Of a stretch of 64,000 bases of DNA, positions 27,442 through 36,065 are shown piece by piece. A program made the position numbers and the translations under genes. The notes under the pieces are model-generated. The model saw only the letters and a program-made list of their open reading frames with translations, did not search any database and had not been told where the DNA came from. This DNA comes from Dactylosporangium sp040689395 (GTDB lineage: Bacteria > Actinomycetota > Actinomycetes > Mycobacteriales > Micromonosporaceae). The stretch lies in assembly GCF_040689395.1 (NCBI RefSeq), contig NZ_JBFAZX010000001.1, positions 496,001 to 560,000 on the forward strand, in the 5' to 3' direction. The first letter of the stretch is position 1. Every line of letters starts with the position of its first letter.

Positions 27442-28606
27442 GCAGCAGCGCGGCGGGCTCCCCGGCGATCCTGGTCAGCGCGAGCGTCGCGGCACGGGAG
27501 CCCTCGAGCCGCAGCTGCCGGCGCAGGTCGTCGACGTTGTGGGCCGACCCGCGCTTGAGGATCTGCACGGACCCGACGTCGAGCGAGCGCAGCGCGGCCC
27601 GCAGCTTCTTCAGGGCGATCGGCAGCCGGTCGAGGATCTCGTAGCGGCGGCCGAACGGGGTGGGTGTCGCCGACGCCGAGGTGATGTAGGCGATCGTCGG
27701 GTCCAGCAGCACGCCGTCGAGCTGCGCCGCGAGCTCGGCCACGAGGTGGGCGCGGACCACGGCGCCGTCGGGGTCGTAGAGGTGGGCGCCGGTCGGGCCC
27801 ACCGGGGCGCGCTCGTCGCCGGAGCCGGTGAGCTCGAAGGCGTCCGCGCCGCGCAGCACGGTGGCCCGGCGCGGGGCCGCGGCCAGCGGACCGCACCACG
27901 CGGCCGCCTCGACCACGTCGCCGTCCACCGAGACCCACTCGCCCTCGGCGCCGGCGGGCAGCAGGGCGTGGTCGATGCCGGGGGCGAGCTTGAGCACCGT
28001 GTGCGGCACCCGGCCGGGCAGTCCCGTGACGAAGTCCCAGGGCGGGGAGTACGCGCGCGGGTCGAACACCCGCCGTCCGCCCGACGTGCGGCGCGCCGGG
28101 TCACAGAACACGGCGTCGACGGCGTCGAGGGGGACCTCGGTGGCGTCGCGGGTCTGCACGAGTACCGAATCCGTCAGGCCCAGGGCGCGGACGTTGGCCT
28201 CCGCGACGGCGGCCGTGGCGGCGGATGCGTCCACGGCCAGCACCCGCAACCCGGCCCGGGCGAACGCGATGGTGTCGGCGCCCACACCACAGCCCAGGTC
28301 CGCGACGTGGCGCACGCCCGCGGCGGCCAGCCGGGCGGCCCGGCGGCGCGCGACCGCGGCCCGGGTCGCCTGCTCGAGCCCGGCGCGGGTGAAGAGCATC
28401 ACGGCGGCGTCCGCGCCGAACTTCATGGCCGCGCGGCGGCGCAGCGCGGCCTGGGTCAGCGCGGCGGCGGCCAGGGCCGGCGCGAATCCGCGGGCGCGTA
28501 GCGCCGAGGCCGCAGCGAGTGGGTCGCCGTCGGGCAGCGCGGCCGCCGCCTCGAGTGCGGCCCGCCCGGCCTCGGTTTCCAGGGCCTGTATGTCGTCGAG
28601 CTCCAC
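27401..28606 (-). CDS. Class I SAM-dependent methyltransferase with THUMP-like C-terminal domain
   Basis: A 401-residue protein. An N-terminal helical region (1-95) precedes a Rossmann methyltransferase fold with the SAM motif VADLGCGVGADTIAFA (101-116) and a DPARRTSGGRRVF catalytic-like loop. The C-terminal part (about 325-390, FGRRYEILDRLPIALKKLR, QILKRGS) matches the THUMP-like domain associated with these proteins, suggesting RNA methylation. The precise substrate is unknown. The start is GTG 28606. It is divergent from groES. Confidence 0.85.
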   Translation of the reverse strand: MELDDIQALETEAGRAALEAAAALPDGDPLAAASALRARGFAPALAAAALTQAALRRRAAMKFGADAAVMLFTRAGLEQATRAAVARRRAARLAAAGVRHVADLGCGVGADTIAFARAGLRVLAVDASAATAAVAEANVRALGLTDSVLVQTRDATEVPLDAVDAVFCDPARRTSGGRRVFDPRAYSPPWDFVTGLPGRVPHTVLKLAPGIDHALLPAGAEGEWVSVDGDVVEAAAWCGPLAAAPRRATVLRGADAFELTGSGDERAPVGPTGAHLYDPDGAVVRAHLVAELAAQLDGVLLDPTIAYITSASATPTPFGRRYEILDRLPIALKKLRAALRSLDVGSVQILKRGSAHNVDDLRRQLRLEGSRAATLALTRIAGEPAALLLTPADGPGAAAGR

Positions 28607-28640
28607 CCGGCGATTATCCCGGGGTGATTTCGCGGCGTGT

Positions 28641-28667
28641 CTGGCACTCTAGTTGACGGAGTGCTAG
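28641..28667 (+). promoter_or_regulatory. CIRCE operator 1 (HrcA site)
   Basis: CTGGCACTC-N9-GAGTGCTAG matches the CIRCE inverted repeat (TTAGCACTC-N9-GAGTGCTAA) at 16 of 18 arm positions. The -35 box TTGACG lies inside its spacer, so HrcA binding would block RNA polymerase. Confidence 0.92.
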
Positions 28668-28680
28668 CCGCCGACATAAT
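28653..28680 (+). promoter_or_regulatory. Promoter of groES-groEL
   Basis: TTGACG (28653-28658), a 16-base spacer and CATAAT (28675-28680). The -35 is within CIRCE 1 and the predicted start of transcription abuts CIRCE 2. Confidence 0.8.
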
Positions 28681-28686
28681 CTCCGA

Positions 28687-28713
28687 TTAGCACTCTCCAG
28701 TCGAGGGTGCCAG
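28687..28713 (+). promoter_or_regulatory. CIRCE operator 2 (HrcA site)
   Basis: TTAGCACTC-N9-GGGTGCCAG: one perfect arm and one partly diverged arm (6 of 9), centred about 46 bases after operator 1, at the predicted transcription start. Confidence 0.85.
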
Positions 28714-28795
28714 TAAACCCGGCCGGAGCCGGCACCCGCGACGACGGCTTCACCGGGCACCGATAGCAAGCTCGATACCCCAGGAGGGTATGCCC

Positions 28796-29104
28796 GTGAC
28801 TACCGCGACGCAGGTTGCGATCAAGCCGCTCGAGGACCGCATCCTGGTCCAGGCCAACGAGGCTGAGACGACCACCGCCTCGGGCATCGTCATTCCGGAC
28901 ACCGCGAAGGAGAAGCCCCAGGAGGGCACCGTCATCGCGGTCGGCCCGGGTCGCATCGACGACAAGGGCAACCGGGTGCCGATCGACGTCAAGGTCGGCG
29001 ACACCGTCATCTACTCGAAGTACGGCGGCACCGAGGTCAAGTACGCCGGCGCGGAGTACCTGGTGCTCTCGGCCCGCGACGTGCTCGCCGTCATCGAGAA
29101 GTGA
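28796..29104 (+). CDS. groES: Co-chaperonin GroES
   Basis: A 102-residue lid of the GroEL chamber. It begins VTTATQVAIKPLEDRILVQ and contains the mobile-loop region ETTTASGIVIPDTAKEKPQ. GTG 28796 is preferred over ATG 28790, because AGGAGG (28782-28787) is 8 bases from the GTG but only 2 from the ATG, and because related GroES proteins also begin VTT. It is controlled by two CIRCE operators and followed by groEL after 108 bases. Confidence 0.96.
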   Translation: MTTATQVAIKPLEDRILVQANEAETTTASGIVIPDTAKEKPQEGTVIAVGPGRIDDKGNRVPIDVKVGDTVIYSKYGGTEVKYAGAEYLVLSARDVLAVIEK

Positions 29105-29114
29105 CCTCGTTTCA

Positions 29115-29138
29115 ACTAGAAGCATCTCACTAGAAGCA
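29115..29138 (+). repeat. Direct repeat between groES and groEL
   Basis: ACTAGAAGCA occurs twice, at 29115-29124 and 29129-29138, just upstream of the intercistronic hairpin. Its role is unknown. Confidence 0.6.
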
Positions 29139-29143
29139 GTGGC

Positions 29144-29188
29144 CACCGCCCCGGACCCGTGCGCAGGCGCGAGGCAGCCGGGGCGGTG
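29144..29188 (+). other. Intercistronic hairpin groES-groEL
   Basis: CACCGCCCCGG (29144-29154) pairs perfectly with CCGGGGCGGTG (29178-29188), with a 23-base loop. Only a short TTT follows after several bases, so it may be an attenuator or an mRNA processing or stability element and not a full terminator. Confidence 0.6.
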
Positions 29189-29212
29189 TCGCTTTGAAGG
29201 GAATCCACAAGC

Positions 29213-30853
29213 ATGGCGAAGATCCTGAGCTTCTCCGACGAGGCGCGCCACCTGCTGGAGCACGGCGTCAACCGCCTGGCCGACACGGTCAAGGTCACGC
29301 TCGGCCCCCGGGGGCGCAACGTCGTCCTGGACAAGAAGTTCGGTGCCCCCACCATCACCAACGACGGCGTGACGATCGCCAAGGAGATCGAGCTCGCCAA
29401 CCCGTATGAGAACCTCGGCGCCCAACTGGTCAAGGAGGTCGCCACCAAGACCAACGACGTGGCGGGCGACGGCACGACCACCGCTACGGTCCTGGCCCAG
29501 GCGCTCGTCCGCGAAGGCCTGCGCAACGTGACGGCCGGCGCCAACCCGGCCGGCCTCAAGCGCGGCATCGACGCGGCCGCGGCCGCGGTCGTGGCCGCGC
29601 TCAAGGACAAGGCCACGCCGGTCGCGAGCCACACCGAGATCGCGCAGGTCGCGACCATCTCCGCGCAGGACGCCACCATCGGCGACCTGATCGCCTCGGC
29701 GATGGACCGGGTCGGCCGCGACGGCGTCATCACGGTCGAGGAGGGCTCGACCCTCACGACCGAGCTCGAGGTCACCGAGGGCATGCAGTTCGACAAGGGC
29801 TTCATCTCCCCGCACTTCGTGACCGACACGGAGGCGCAGGAGGCGGTGCTCGAGGACGCGTACGTCCTGCTCACCACCCAGAAGATCTCCGCGATCGAGG
29901 AGCTGCTGCCCCTCCTGGAGAAGATCGTCCAGAACAACAAGCCGCTGCTGATCATCGCCGAGGACGTCGAGGGCCAGGCGCTGTCGACCCTCGTCGTGAA
30001 CGCGATCCGCAAGACGTTCAAGATCGTCGCGGTCAAGGCCCCCGGCTTCGGCGACCGTCGTAAGGCGATGCTGCAGGACATCTCGATCCTGACCGGCGCC
30101 GAGCTGGTCGCCCCCGAGCTCGGCTACAAGCTCGAGGGCGTCGGCCTGGAGCAGCTCGGCACCGCCCGCCGCGTGGTGGTCACCAAGGACCTGACCACGA
30201 TCGTGGACGGCGGCGGTGAGCAGTCCGAGGTCGCCGCGCGCGTCGAGCAGCTGCGCAAGGAGATCGAGGCCTCCGACTCCGACTGGGACAAGGAGAAGCT
30301 CAACGAGCGGGTCGCCAAGCTCGCCGGCGGCGTCGCGGTCATCAAGGCCGGCGCGGCGACCGAGGTCGAGATGAAGGAGCGCAAGCACCGCATCGAGGAC
30401 GCGATCTCCGCGACCAAGGCCGCGGTGCAGGAGGGCATCGTCCCGGGCGGCGGCGCCGCCCTGGCGCAGATCGTCCCGGTCCTCGACGGCGACCTCGGCC
30501 TCACCGGCGACGAGAAGGTCGGCGTCTCGATCGTGCGCAAGGCCCTGGTCGAGCCGCTGCGGTGGATCGCCCAGAACGCCGGCTTCGACGGATACGTCGT
30601 GGTCGGCAAGGTCACGGCGCTCGACTTCGGCCACGGCCTGAACGCCGCCACGGGCGAGTACGTCGACCTGGTGAAGTCGGGCATCGTCGACCCGGTGAAG
30701 GTGACGCACAGCGCGGTCGCCAACGCCGCGTCGATCGCCGCCCTGCTGCTGACGACGGAGAGCCTGATCGTCGAGAAGCCGGCCGCCCCGGAGCCCGCCG
30801 CCGCCGGCGGTCACGGCCACGGGCACGGCCACTCGCACGGCCCGGGCTTCTGA
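29213..30853 (+). CDS. groEL: Chaperonin GroEL (GroEL1 type with His-rich tail)
   Basis: A 546-residue 60-kDa chaperonin. It starts MAKILSFSDEARHLLEHGVN and has the nucleotide motif AGDGTTTATVLA and the C-terminal half signature AAVQEGIVPGGGAAL. The tail is His/Gly-rich (HGHGHGHSHG) and lacks the usual GGM repeats. That is the hallmark of the groES-linked GroEL1 paralogue in actinobacteria, so a second groEL is expected elsewhere. ATG 29213 has a GAAGGGA ribosome site. Confidence 0.97.
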   Translation: MAKILSFSDEARHLLEHGVNRLADTVKVTLGPRGRNVVLDKKFGAPTITNDGVTIAKEIELANPYENLGAQLVKEVATKTNDVAGDGTTTATVLAQALVREGLRNVTAGANPAGLKRGIDAAAAAVVAALKDKATPVASHTEIAQVATISAQDATIGDLIASAMDRVGRDGVITVEEGSTLTTELEVTEGMQFDKGFISPHFVTDTEAQEAVLEDAYVLLTTQKISAIEELLPLLEKIVQNNKPLLIIAEDVEGQALSTLVVNAIRKTFKIVAVKAPGFGDRRKAMLQDISILTGAELVAPELGYKLEGVGLEQLGTARRVVVTKDLTTIVDGGGEQSEVAARVEQLRKEIEASDSDWDKEKLNERVAKLAGGVAVIKAGAATEVEMKERKHRIEDAISATKAAVQEGIVPGGGAALAQIVPVLDGDLGLTGDEKVGVSIVRKALVEPLRWIAQNAGFDGYVVVGKVTALDFGHGLNAATGEYVDLVKSGIVDPVKVTHSAVANAASIAALLLTTESLIVEKPAAPEPAAAGGHGHGHGHSHGPGF

Positions 30854-30873
30854 CCCGGCGAAACACCACACCG

Positions 30874-30903
30874 ACGGCCCCGGGCGCTCGCGCCCGGGGC
30901 CGT
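30874..30903 (+). terminator. Terminator after groEL
   Basis: Perfect 14-base inverted arms (ACGGCCCCGGGCGC at 30874-30887 and its complement at 30890-30903) lie 20 bases after the groEL stop. Confidence 0.8.
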
Positions 30904-30986
30904 TCGCCGATCGGGTGGCGACGCAAAAGATTAGGGACGCATTACAGGGCTTGGAGTCGCCGGGACGATCGCCGCATGCTTGGGGC

Positions 30987-32495
30987 GTGCAGACTCGTAG
31001 ATTCGGGGCGCTCGCCGGGCTGGCCGCCGCGGCCGTCGCACTCGGCGTCGCCGAAGCCGTCGCGATTCTCACCGGGGCGACCACGTCGCCCCTGATCAGC
31101 GTCGGCGGCGTGGTCATCGACAACGTGCCGGCCGGGGTCAAGGACCTCGCCGTCTCGATCTTCTACACCTACGACAAGCTCGCCCTCACGATCGGCACGA
31201 TCATCGTGCTGGCCCTCTTCGCCGCGGTGATCGGGATACTGGCGACCAGGCGCCGGATCATCGGGTACACCGGGATCGCCGTCTTCGGGGTCGTCGGCAT
31301 CGCCGCGGCGCTCACCCGGCACAACGCCCCGTGGTACGCGTTCGCCCCCACCCTGGCCGGCGCGCTCGCCGGCGCCGCCGTGCTGCGCTGGCTGCTCGGC
31401 CACGAGGCGGGGTCCGCCGCGACCGTCGAGGAGCGCCGGTGGTTCCTGCGCGCCGCCGGCTACACGCTCGCCGCGGCGGCCGTCGCGGGCTTCGCGAGCC
31501 GCTGGTGGTCGACGCGGCGCGGCGTGGAGGCGGACCGGGCCGCGATCGACCTGCCCAGCGTCCCGCCCGACATGGTGGCGCCCCTGCCGCCGCAGGCCGA
31601 CGCCGGCCTGCCCGATCTCGCCCCGTTCGTCACCCCGAACAAGGACTTCTACCTGATCGACACCGCGCTGGTGGTGCCCCGGCTGACCAGCGAGGACTGG
31701 AAGCTGCGCATCCACGGCCGGGTGGAGAGGGAAGTCACGATCGGCTATCGGGAGCTGCTCAAGCGGCCCATGATCGAGCGGTACATCACGCTCGCGTGCG
31801 TGTCCAACCAGGTCGGCGGCGGGCTCATCGGCAACGCCAAGTGGCAGGGCGTGCGGGTCGCCGACCTGCTCGACGAGGCGCGCCCCAAGCCGGGCGCCGA
31901 CCAGGTCGTGAGCCGCTCGATCGACGGGTTCACCGCGGGCACCCCCACGGCGGTCCTGCGCGACGGCCGCGACGCCATGCTCGCCATCGCCATGAACGGC
32001 GAGCCGCTGCCGATCGAGCACGGTTTTCCGGTCCGCATGGTGGTGCCCGGACTGTACGGATACGTCTCGGCGACAAAATGGCTCGTGGAACTCGAGCTGA
32101 CGTCGTTCGCCGATTTCGACGCCTATTGGATCAAGCGCGGATGGTCGGCGCAGGGGCCGATCAAGACCGAATCGAGAATCGACACCCCGCGCGACGGCGC
32201 CAATCCCCGCGCCGGCGAGGTCACGATCGCCGGCGTGGCCTGGGCGCAGCATCGCGGCATCGCCAAGGTCGAGGTCCGGGTCGACGACGGGCCGTGGCAG
32301 ACGGCGACGCTGCTGCCCGTACCGTCGATCGACACGTGGCGGCAGTGGACCCTCACATGGCGGGCCACGCCCGGCCGGCACCGGCTGACGGCGCGCGCGA
32401 CCGACAACGGCGGCCAGACGCAGACGGATGCCGTGGTGCCGCCGGATCCCGACGGAGCCACGGGGTGGCACTCGATCGACGTCGAGGTGAAGTGA
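30987..32495 (+). CDS. Membrane-bound molybdopterin-dependent oxidoreductase (sulfite-oxidase fold)
   Basis: A 502-residue protein. About five membrane helices fill the first 180 residues. An extracytoplasmic sulfite-oxidase-type molybdopterin domain follows (about 210-400), with the molybdenum-ligand Cys271 in LACVSNQVGGG, then a Mo-co dimerisation immunoglobulin-like domain (about 405-500). The substrate is unknown. GTG 30987 begins at the hydrophobic region; an upstream ATG at 30915 would add 24 residues. It is followed convergently by whiD. Confidence 0.85.
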   Translation: MQTRRFGALAGLAAAAVALGVAEAVAILTGATTSPLISVGGVVIDNVPAGVKDLAVSIFYTYDKLALTIGTIIVLALFAAVIGILATRRRIIGYTGIAVFGVVGIAAALTRHNAPWYAFAPTLAGALAGAAVLRWLLGHEAGSAATVEERRWFLRAAGYTLAAAAVAGFASRWWSTRRGVEADRAAIDLPSVPPDMVAPLPPQADAGLPDLAPFVTPNKDFYLIDTALVVPRLTSEDWKLRIHGRVEREVTIGYRELLKRPMIERYITLACVSNQVGGGLIGNAKWQGVRVADLLDEARPKPGADQVVSRSIDGFTAGTPTAVLRDGRDAMLAIAMNGEPLPIEHGFPVRMVVPGLYGYVSATKWLVELELTSFADFDAYWIKRGWSAQGPIKTESRIDTPRDGANPRAGEVTIAGVAWAQHRGIAKVEVRVDDGPWQTATLLPVPSIDTWRQWTLTWRATPGRHRLTARATDNGGQTQTDAVVPPDPDGATGWHSIDVEVK

Positions 32496-32503
32496 CGCGC
32501 CCG

Positions 32504-33004
32504 CTAGCGGGCCGCGGTGCGTGACCGGGGACTGCCGGCCGTGGTCTGCGGGCGCCGCTGCGACGGCACGCCGGGCGCCGGGTGCGTGGGGCCCGGGCGC
32601 CCGCCGGGTGCGGTGCGCAGCGGCTGCTGCGCACCGGTCGCCGGCATCGGAGGCGTCGGGCGCAGGCCCAGCTTCGCCTCCAGCCGGGGCACGTCCACCC
32701 GGGCGCGGCGACGGTCCGCGGCGTCCTCCCAGCCGAGGGCCAGTAGCCGCAGGCGCTCGCCCTCGGTGAAGCCGCCCCACACGCCGTACGGCTCGCGGCT
32801 GCTCAGCGCCTGCGCGGCGCACTCCGCGCGCACCGGGCACGCCCGGCACACGTTCTTGGCGGCGGTCTCCCGGCGGCCGCGCGATGCCCCACGCTCACCG
32901 TCGGGGTGGAAGAACTGTGCGCTGTCCCGGCCGCGGCACAGGCCGAGCCGCTGCCAGTCCCACACGTCCGCGATCGGACCGGGCAGGCGAGTCACATTCG
33001 TCAT
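32504..33004 (-). CDS. whiD: WhiB-family iron-sulfur transcription factor, WhiD/WhiB3 type
   Basis: A 166-residue WhiB-like protein. The four cluster Cys are C23, C53, C56 and C62, followed by the GVWGG turn (74-78) and a basic helix. The C-terminal ~60 residues are a Pro/Arg-rich tail longer than usual. Position next to bldM and between groEL1 and guaB matches Streptomyces whiD and mycobacterial whiB3. Those bind SigA and act in sporulation and redox response; the ortholog assignment rests on synteny. ATG 33004 has AAGGAGGAG upstream. Confidence 0.9.
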   Translation of the reverse strand: MTNVTRLPGPIADVWDWQRLGLCRGRDSAQFFHPDGERGASRGRRETAAKNVCRACPVRAECAAQALSSREPYGVWGGFTEGERLRLLALGWEDAADRRRARVDVPRLEAKLGLRPTPPMPATGAQQPLRTAPGGRPGPTHPAPGVPSQRRPQTTAGSPRSRTAAR

Positions 33005-33157
33005 TCGCTCCTCCTTCCAGGCGTGCGGCCTGGAATTCGCGCGGAGGGCAAACCCTGTACAACGCGCGAGACCGCCGCGGGTGACGGCACGTCATCGATC
33101 AATTTCCCGTGAGCCAATCGCGGTGAAACCACGTCTAGATCTCGCCATTTCGTGTTT

Positions 33158-33170
33158 CTCTCTTTGAGAG
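33158..33170 (+). repeat. Small inverted repeat before bldM
   Basis: CTCTC-TTT-GAGAG lies immediately upstream of and partly against the bldM ribosome site (GAGGAG), in the 180-base divergent region with whiD. It could affect translation or be a protein site. Confidence 0.4.
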
Positions 33171-33184
33171 AGAGGAGTACGACG

Positions 33185-33943
33185 GTGCGTACGATTTTGG
33201 TGTGTGTGCGAACACAGGTCGCGGCGCAGACGGTCGCCGCAGCCGCGGCCAGGCTGGGAGTGGCACACGCGGTGCGGACCGCCGTCACGATGGTCGAGGC
33301 CCTGGCGCGACTCAGCGAGCAGCCGGCCGACCTGGTGCTGGCGGACCCGACGCTCTCCCGGCCCGACAGCGCGGAGTTCTCCCGCCGCGTGCTGGCCGTG
33401 GCGCCGGCCGCGACGGTGGTCTTCTTCGGCACGGAGGAGCCCCGGGCCGCCGCCGCGGCGATCGCCGCCGGCGCCCGGGCGGTCATCCGCGTCGATACGG
33501 CCGACCCGGTGACGACGCTGGCCAAGGCGGTCCTGCTGGTGCTGAGCCAGGTCGGTCGCGGCAACGGCGAGCCGGTGCTCCAGGTGCGCGTCGGCGTGCC
33601 GAGCCAGGCTGCGGGCGGCATGGTGCACTCGGGCCGGGGGCTGCCCGCCACCGCGCGCACCGCCGTCGGCGTGCCGAACGGCCGGGTCGCCGGGACCGGG
33701 GTGCCCCAGCAGCGCGTCGACGTGTCAGGCGAGACGCCACGGCGCCGCGTCGAGCTGACCGAGCGCGAGCTGCAGGTGCTGCGGGGGATGTCGGACGGGA
33801 AGAGTAACGCCGAGATCGGCCGCGAGCTGTTCGTCTCCGAGGACACCGTCAAGACGCACGCTCGCCGGCTGTTCCGGAAGCTGGGTGCACGGGACCGGGC
33901 ACACGCCGTCGCGGCGGCGTTTCGGGCCGGGCTCGTAAGCTAG
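33185..33943 (+). CDS. bldM: BldM-like atypical response regulator with LuxR-type DNA-binding domain
   Basis: A 252-residue protein. The C-terminal 65 residues (RELQVLRGMSDGKSNAEIGREL) are very close to Streptomyces BldM, a developmental regulator, and the gene is next to whiD as there. The receiver-like domain (1-118) keeps the phosphoacceptor-position Asp54 (VLADP), but the acidic pocket D8/D9 is V8/R9 and the conserved Lys is Val103, so normal phosphorylation is unlikely. A Gly/Val-rich linker of about 65 residues joins the domains. GTG 33185 follows a GAGAGGAG ribosome site. Confidence 0.88.
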   Translation: MRTILVCVRTQVAAQTVAAAAARLGVAHAVRTAVTMVEALARLSEQPADLVLADPTLSRPDSAEFSRRVLAVAPAATVVFFGTEEPRAAAAAIAAGARAVIRVDTADPVTTLAKAVLLVLSQVGRGNGEPVLQVRVGVPSQAAGGMVHSGRGLPATARTAVGVPNGRVAGTGVPQQRVDVSGETPRRRVELTERELQVLRGMSDGKSNAEIGRELFVSEDTVKTHARRLFRKLGARDRAHAVAAAFRAGLVS

Positions 33944-34014
33944 CGGCGGTGCGGGCGATCCAGCGCATGCCGCAGCGCCTACCCGTCGCCCGAGAAACCT
34001 AAACGAGAGCCTGT

Positions 34015-34407
34015 TCAGCCGTCGTTGTCGTCGGTCGCGCTCGCGAGCGCATCGTGGACACCGTCAGCGTAACCCCGCGCATACTCCCACGTGACGTAAT
34101 GGTCCGGGTCGGGGTCGAAGGCGGGCTCGTGCACGCGCGGGCGCCCGGAGGTCAGCAGGTGTTTCAGGTTGCCCCGCAGCAGGTCCCAGTCGAAATAGTG
34201 CGGCTCGTGGCAGTCCTCACACTCGATGACGAGCCCACGGACGCCTATCGCCGTGAGCAGCGCCTGGTAGATCTCAAGATCGGCAAGGTCCTCGAGAACG
34301 TCTTGGCGCTCGGCGGCGGTCAGCGGGTCGTCGGTCGCGCTGTCGTCGAGCTCGGCCGACGGATCGGCCGGGTCGCCGGCAAACGGGTCGATGGGCTCTT
34401 CGTGCAC
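34015..34407 (-). CDS. DUF5319 family acidic protein
   Basis: A 130-residue, strongly acidic protein with a CEDC pair (about 63-66) in IECEDCHEPHYFDW. It matches the family found between bldM and guaB in Streptomyces. Function is unknown; the Cys pair could bind metal. The start is GTG 34407, and it is divergent from guaB. Confidence 0.82.
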   Translation of the reverse strand: MHEEPIDPFAGDPADPSAELDDSATDDPLTAAERQDVLEDLADLEIYQALLTAIGVRGLVIECEDCHEPHYFDWDLLRGNLKHLLTSGRPRVHEPAFDPDPDHYVTWEYARGYADGVHDALASATDDNDG

Positions 34408-34529
34408 GACTCAACGGTAGCCCCATTCGGCCCCGGTGTGGGCCCGGGCACGGCTCTGCCATGGCGGGCAGTTGCGCCGCCGGGGCGGAAGTACGATGAG
34501 ACGCACCCGCTGGACGACCGAGAGCTGGG

Positions 34530-36029
34530 ATGCGCTTCATGGACTTCTCGCGACCTGACGTGCTGCCGTTGGGCCTGACCTTCGACGACGTGCTGCTACT
34601 TCCGGGCGAATCGGACGTCGTGCCCAGTGGTGTCGACACCTCGAGTCGAGTCACCCGGAACATCACCCTCCGGATACCGCTCGTCTCCAGCGCCATGGAC
34701 ACCGTGACCGAGGCACGGATGGCGATCGCCATGGCGCGGCAGGGCGGCATCGGCACCCTGCACCGCAACCTTTCGATCGAGGACCAGGCGCAGCAGGTCG
34801 ACCTGGTGAAGCGGTCCGAGGCCGGCATGATCACCAACCCGGTGACCTGTTCGCCCGACACCACCCTCCGCGAGGTCGACGCGCTGTGCGGCCGCTACCG
34901 CATCTCCGGCGTCCCGGTCACCGACGCCGAGGGCCAGCTCGTGGGCATCGTCACCAATCGCGACATGCGCTTCTTGTCCGACCCCAACACCCGGGTGCGC
35001 GACATCATGACCGTCGCCCCGCTGATCACCGCGCGCGTCGGGGTGAGCAAGGACGAGGCGCTCGCGTTGCTGCGCAAGCACAAGATCGAGAAGCTGCCGA
35101 TCGTCGACGACTCGGGCAAGCTGCGCGGCCTCATCACCGTGAAGGACTTCTCCAAGAGCGAGAAGTTCCCGCACGCGACCAAGGACGAGGCGGGCCGCCT
35201 GCGGGTCGCCGCCGCGGTGGGTGTCGGTGATGACTCCTACAAGCGGGCCCGCACACTCATCGACGCCGGCCTGGACATCGTGATGGTCGACACCGCGCAT
35301 GGGCACAACCGGCAGGTCGTCGACATGGTCGCCCGCCTGAAGAAGGAGACGTCGGTCGACGTCGTCGGCGGTAACGTGGCCACCTACGAGGGCGCCAAGG
35401 CGCTTGCCGAGGCCGGTGCGGACGCGGTCAAGGTCGGCGTGGGGCCCGGCTCGATCTGCACCACCCGGGTGGTCGCCGGCGTCGGGGTGCCGCAGATCAC
35501 CGCGATCATGGAGACCGCCCGTGCCTGCCGCCCGCTCGGCGTGCCGATCATCGCCGACGGCGGCATGCAGTATTCCGGCGACATCGCCAAGGGCATCGTG
35601 GCCGGCGCCGACACGGTGATGCTGGGCAGCCTGCTCGCCGGCTGCGAGGAGAGCCCGGGCGACCTGATCTTCATCAACGGCAAGCAGTTCAAGGCGTATC
35701 GCGGCATGGGCTCCCTCGGCGCCATGCAGTCCCGCGGCCAGGCGCGCTCCTACTCCAAGGACCGCTACTTCCAGGACGACGTGCTCTCCGACGACAAGCT
35801 GGTCCCCGAGGGCATCGAGGGCCAGGTGCCCTACCGTGGCCCGCTCGCCGCAGTCGCCCACCAGCTCATCGGAGGCCTTCGCTCCGGCATGGGGTTCGTC
35901 GGCGCGCCGACCGTCCCCGAGATGCACGAGCGCGGCCGGCTCATTCGGATCACCGCGGCCGGGCTCAAGGAGAGCCACCCGCACGACATCCAGATGACCG
36001 TCGAGGCACCGAACTACCACTCGCGGTAG
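34530..36029 (+). CDS. guaB: Inosine-5'-monophosphate dehydrogenase
   Basis: A 499-residue enzyme oxidising IMP to XMP, the committed step to GMP. The TIM-barrel catalytic Cys310 is in GPGSICTTRVV, and two CBS domains are inserted at about 105-220. The mobile flap and the Arg-Tyr-type active-site region are near KDRYFQDD. ATG 34530 or ATG 34539 may be the start. It is followed by guaB3; guaA is 7.9 kb downstream. Confidence 0.97.
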   Translation: MRFMDFSRPDVLPLGLTFDDVLLLPGESDVVPSGVDTSSRVTRNITLRIPLVSSAMDTVTEARMAIAMARQGGIGTLHRNLSIEDQAQQVDLVKRSEAGMITNPVTCSPDTTLREVDALCGRYRISGVPVTDAEGQLVGIVTNRDMRFLSDPNTRVRDIMTVAPLITARVGVSKDEALALLRKHKIEKLPIVDDSGKLRGLITVKDFSKSEKFPHATKDEAGRLRVAAAVGVGDDSYKRARTLIDAGLDIVMVDTAHGHNRQVVDMVARLKKETSVDVVGGNVATYEGAKALAEAGADAVKVGVGPGSICTTRVVAGVGVPQITAIMETARACRPLGVPIIADGGMQYSGDIAKGIVAGADTVMLGSLLAGCEESPGDLIFINGKQFKAYRGMGSLGAMQSRGQARSYSKDRYFQDDVLSDDKLVPEGIEGQVPYRGPLAAVAHQLIGGLRSGMGFVGAPTVPEMHERGRLIRITAAGLKESHPHDIQMTVEAPNYHSR

Positions 36030-36065
36030 CGGTGGTCCACACCCCGAATCCAACAGGAGCTGACA

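Noticed and set aside
30888..30889. The groEL terminator as a possible ncRNA
   Set aside because: It is a simple perfect hairpin directly after a stop codon with nothing further around it.
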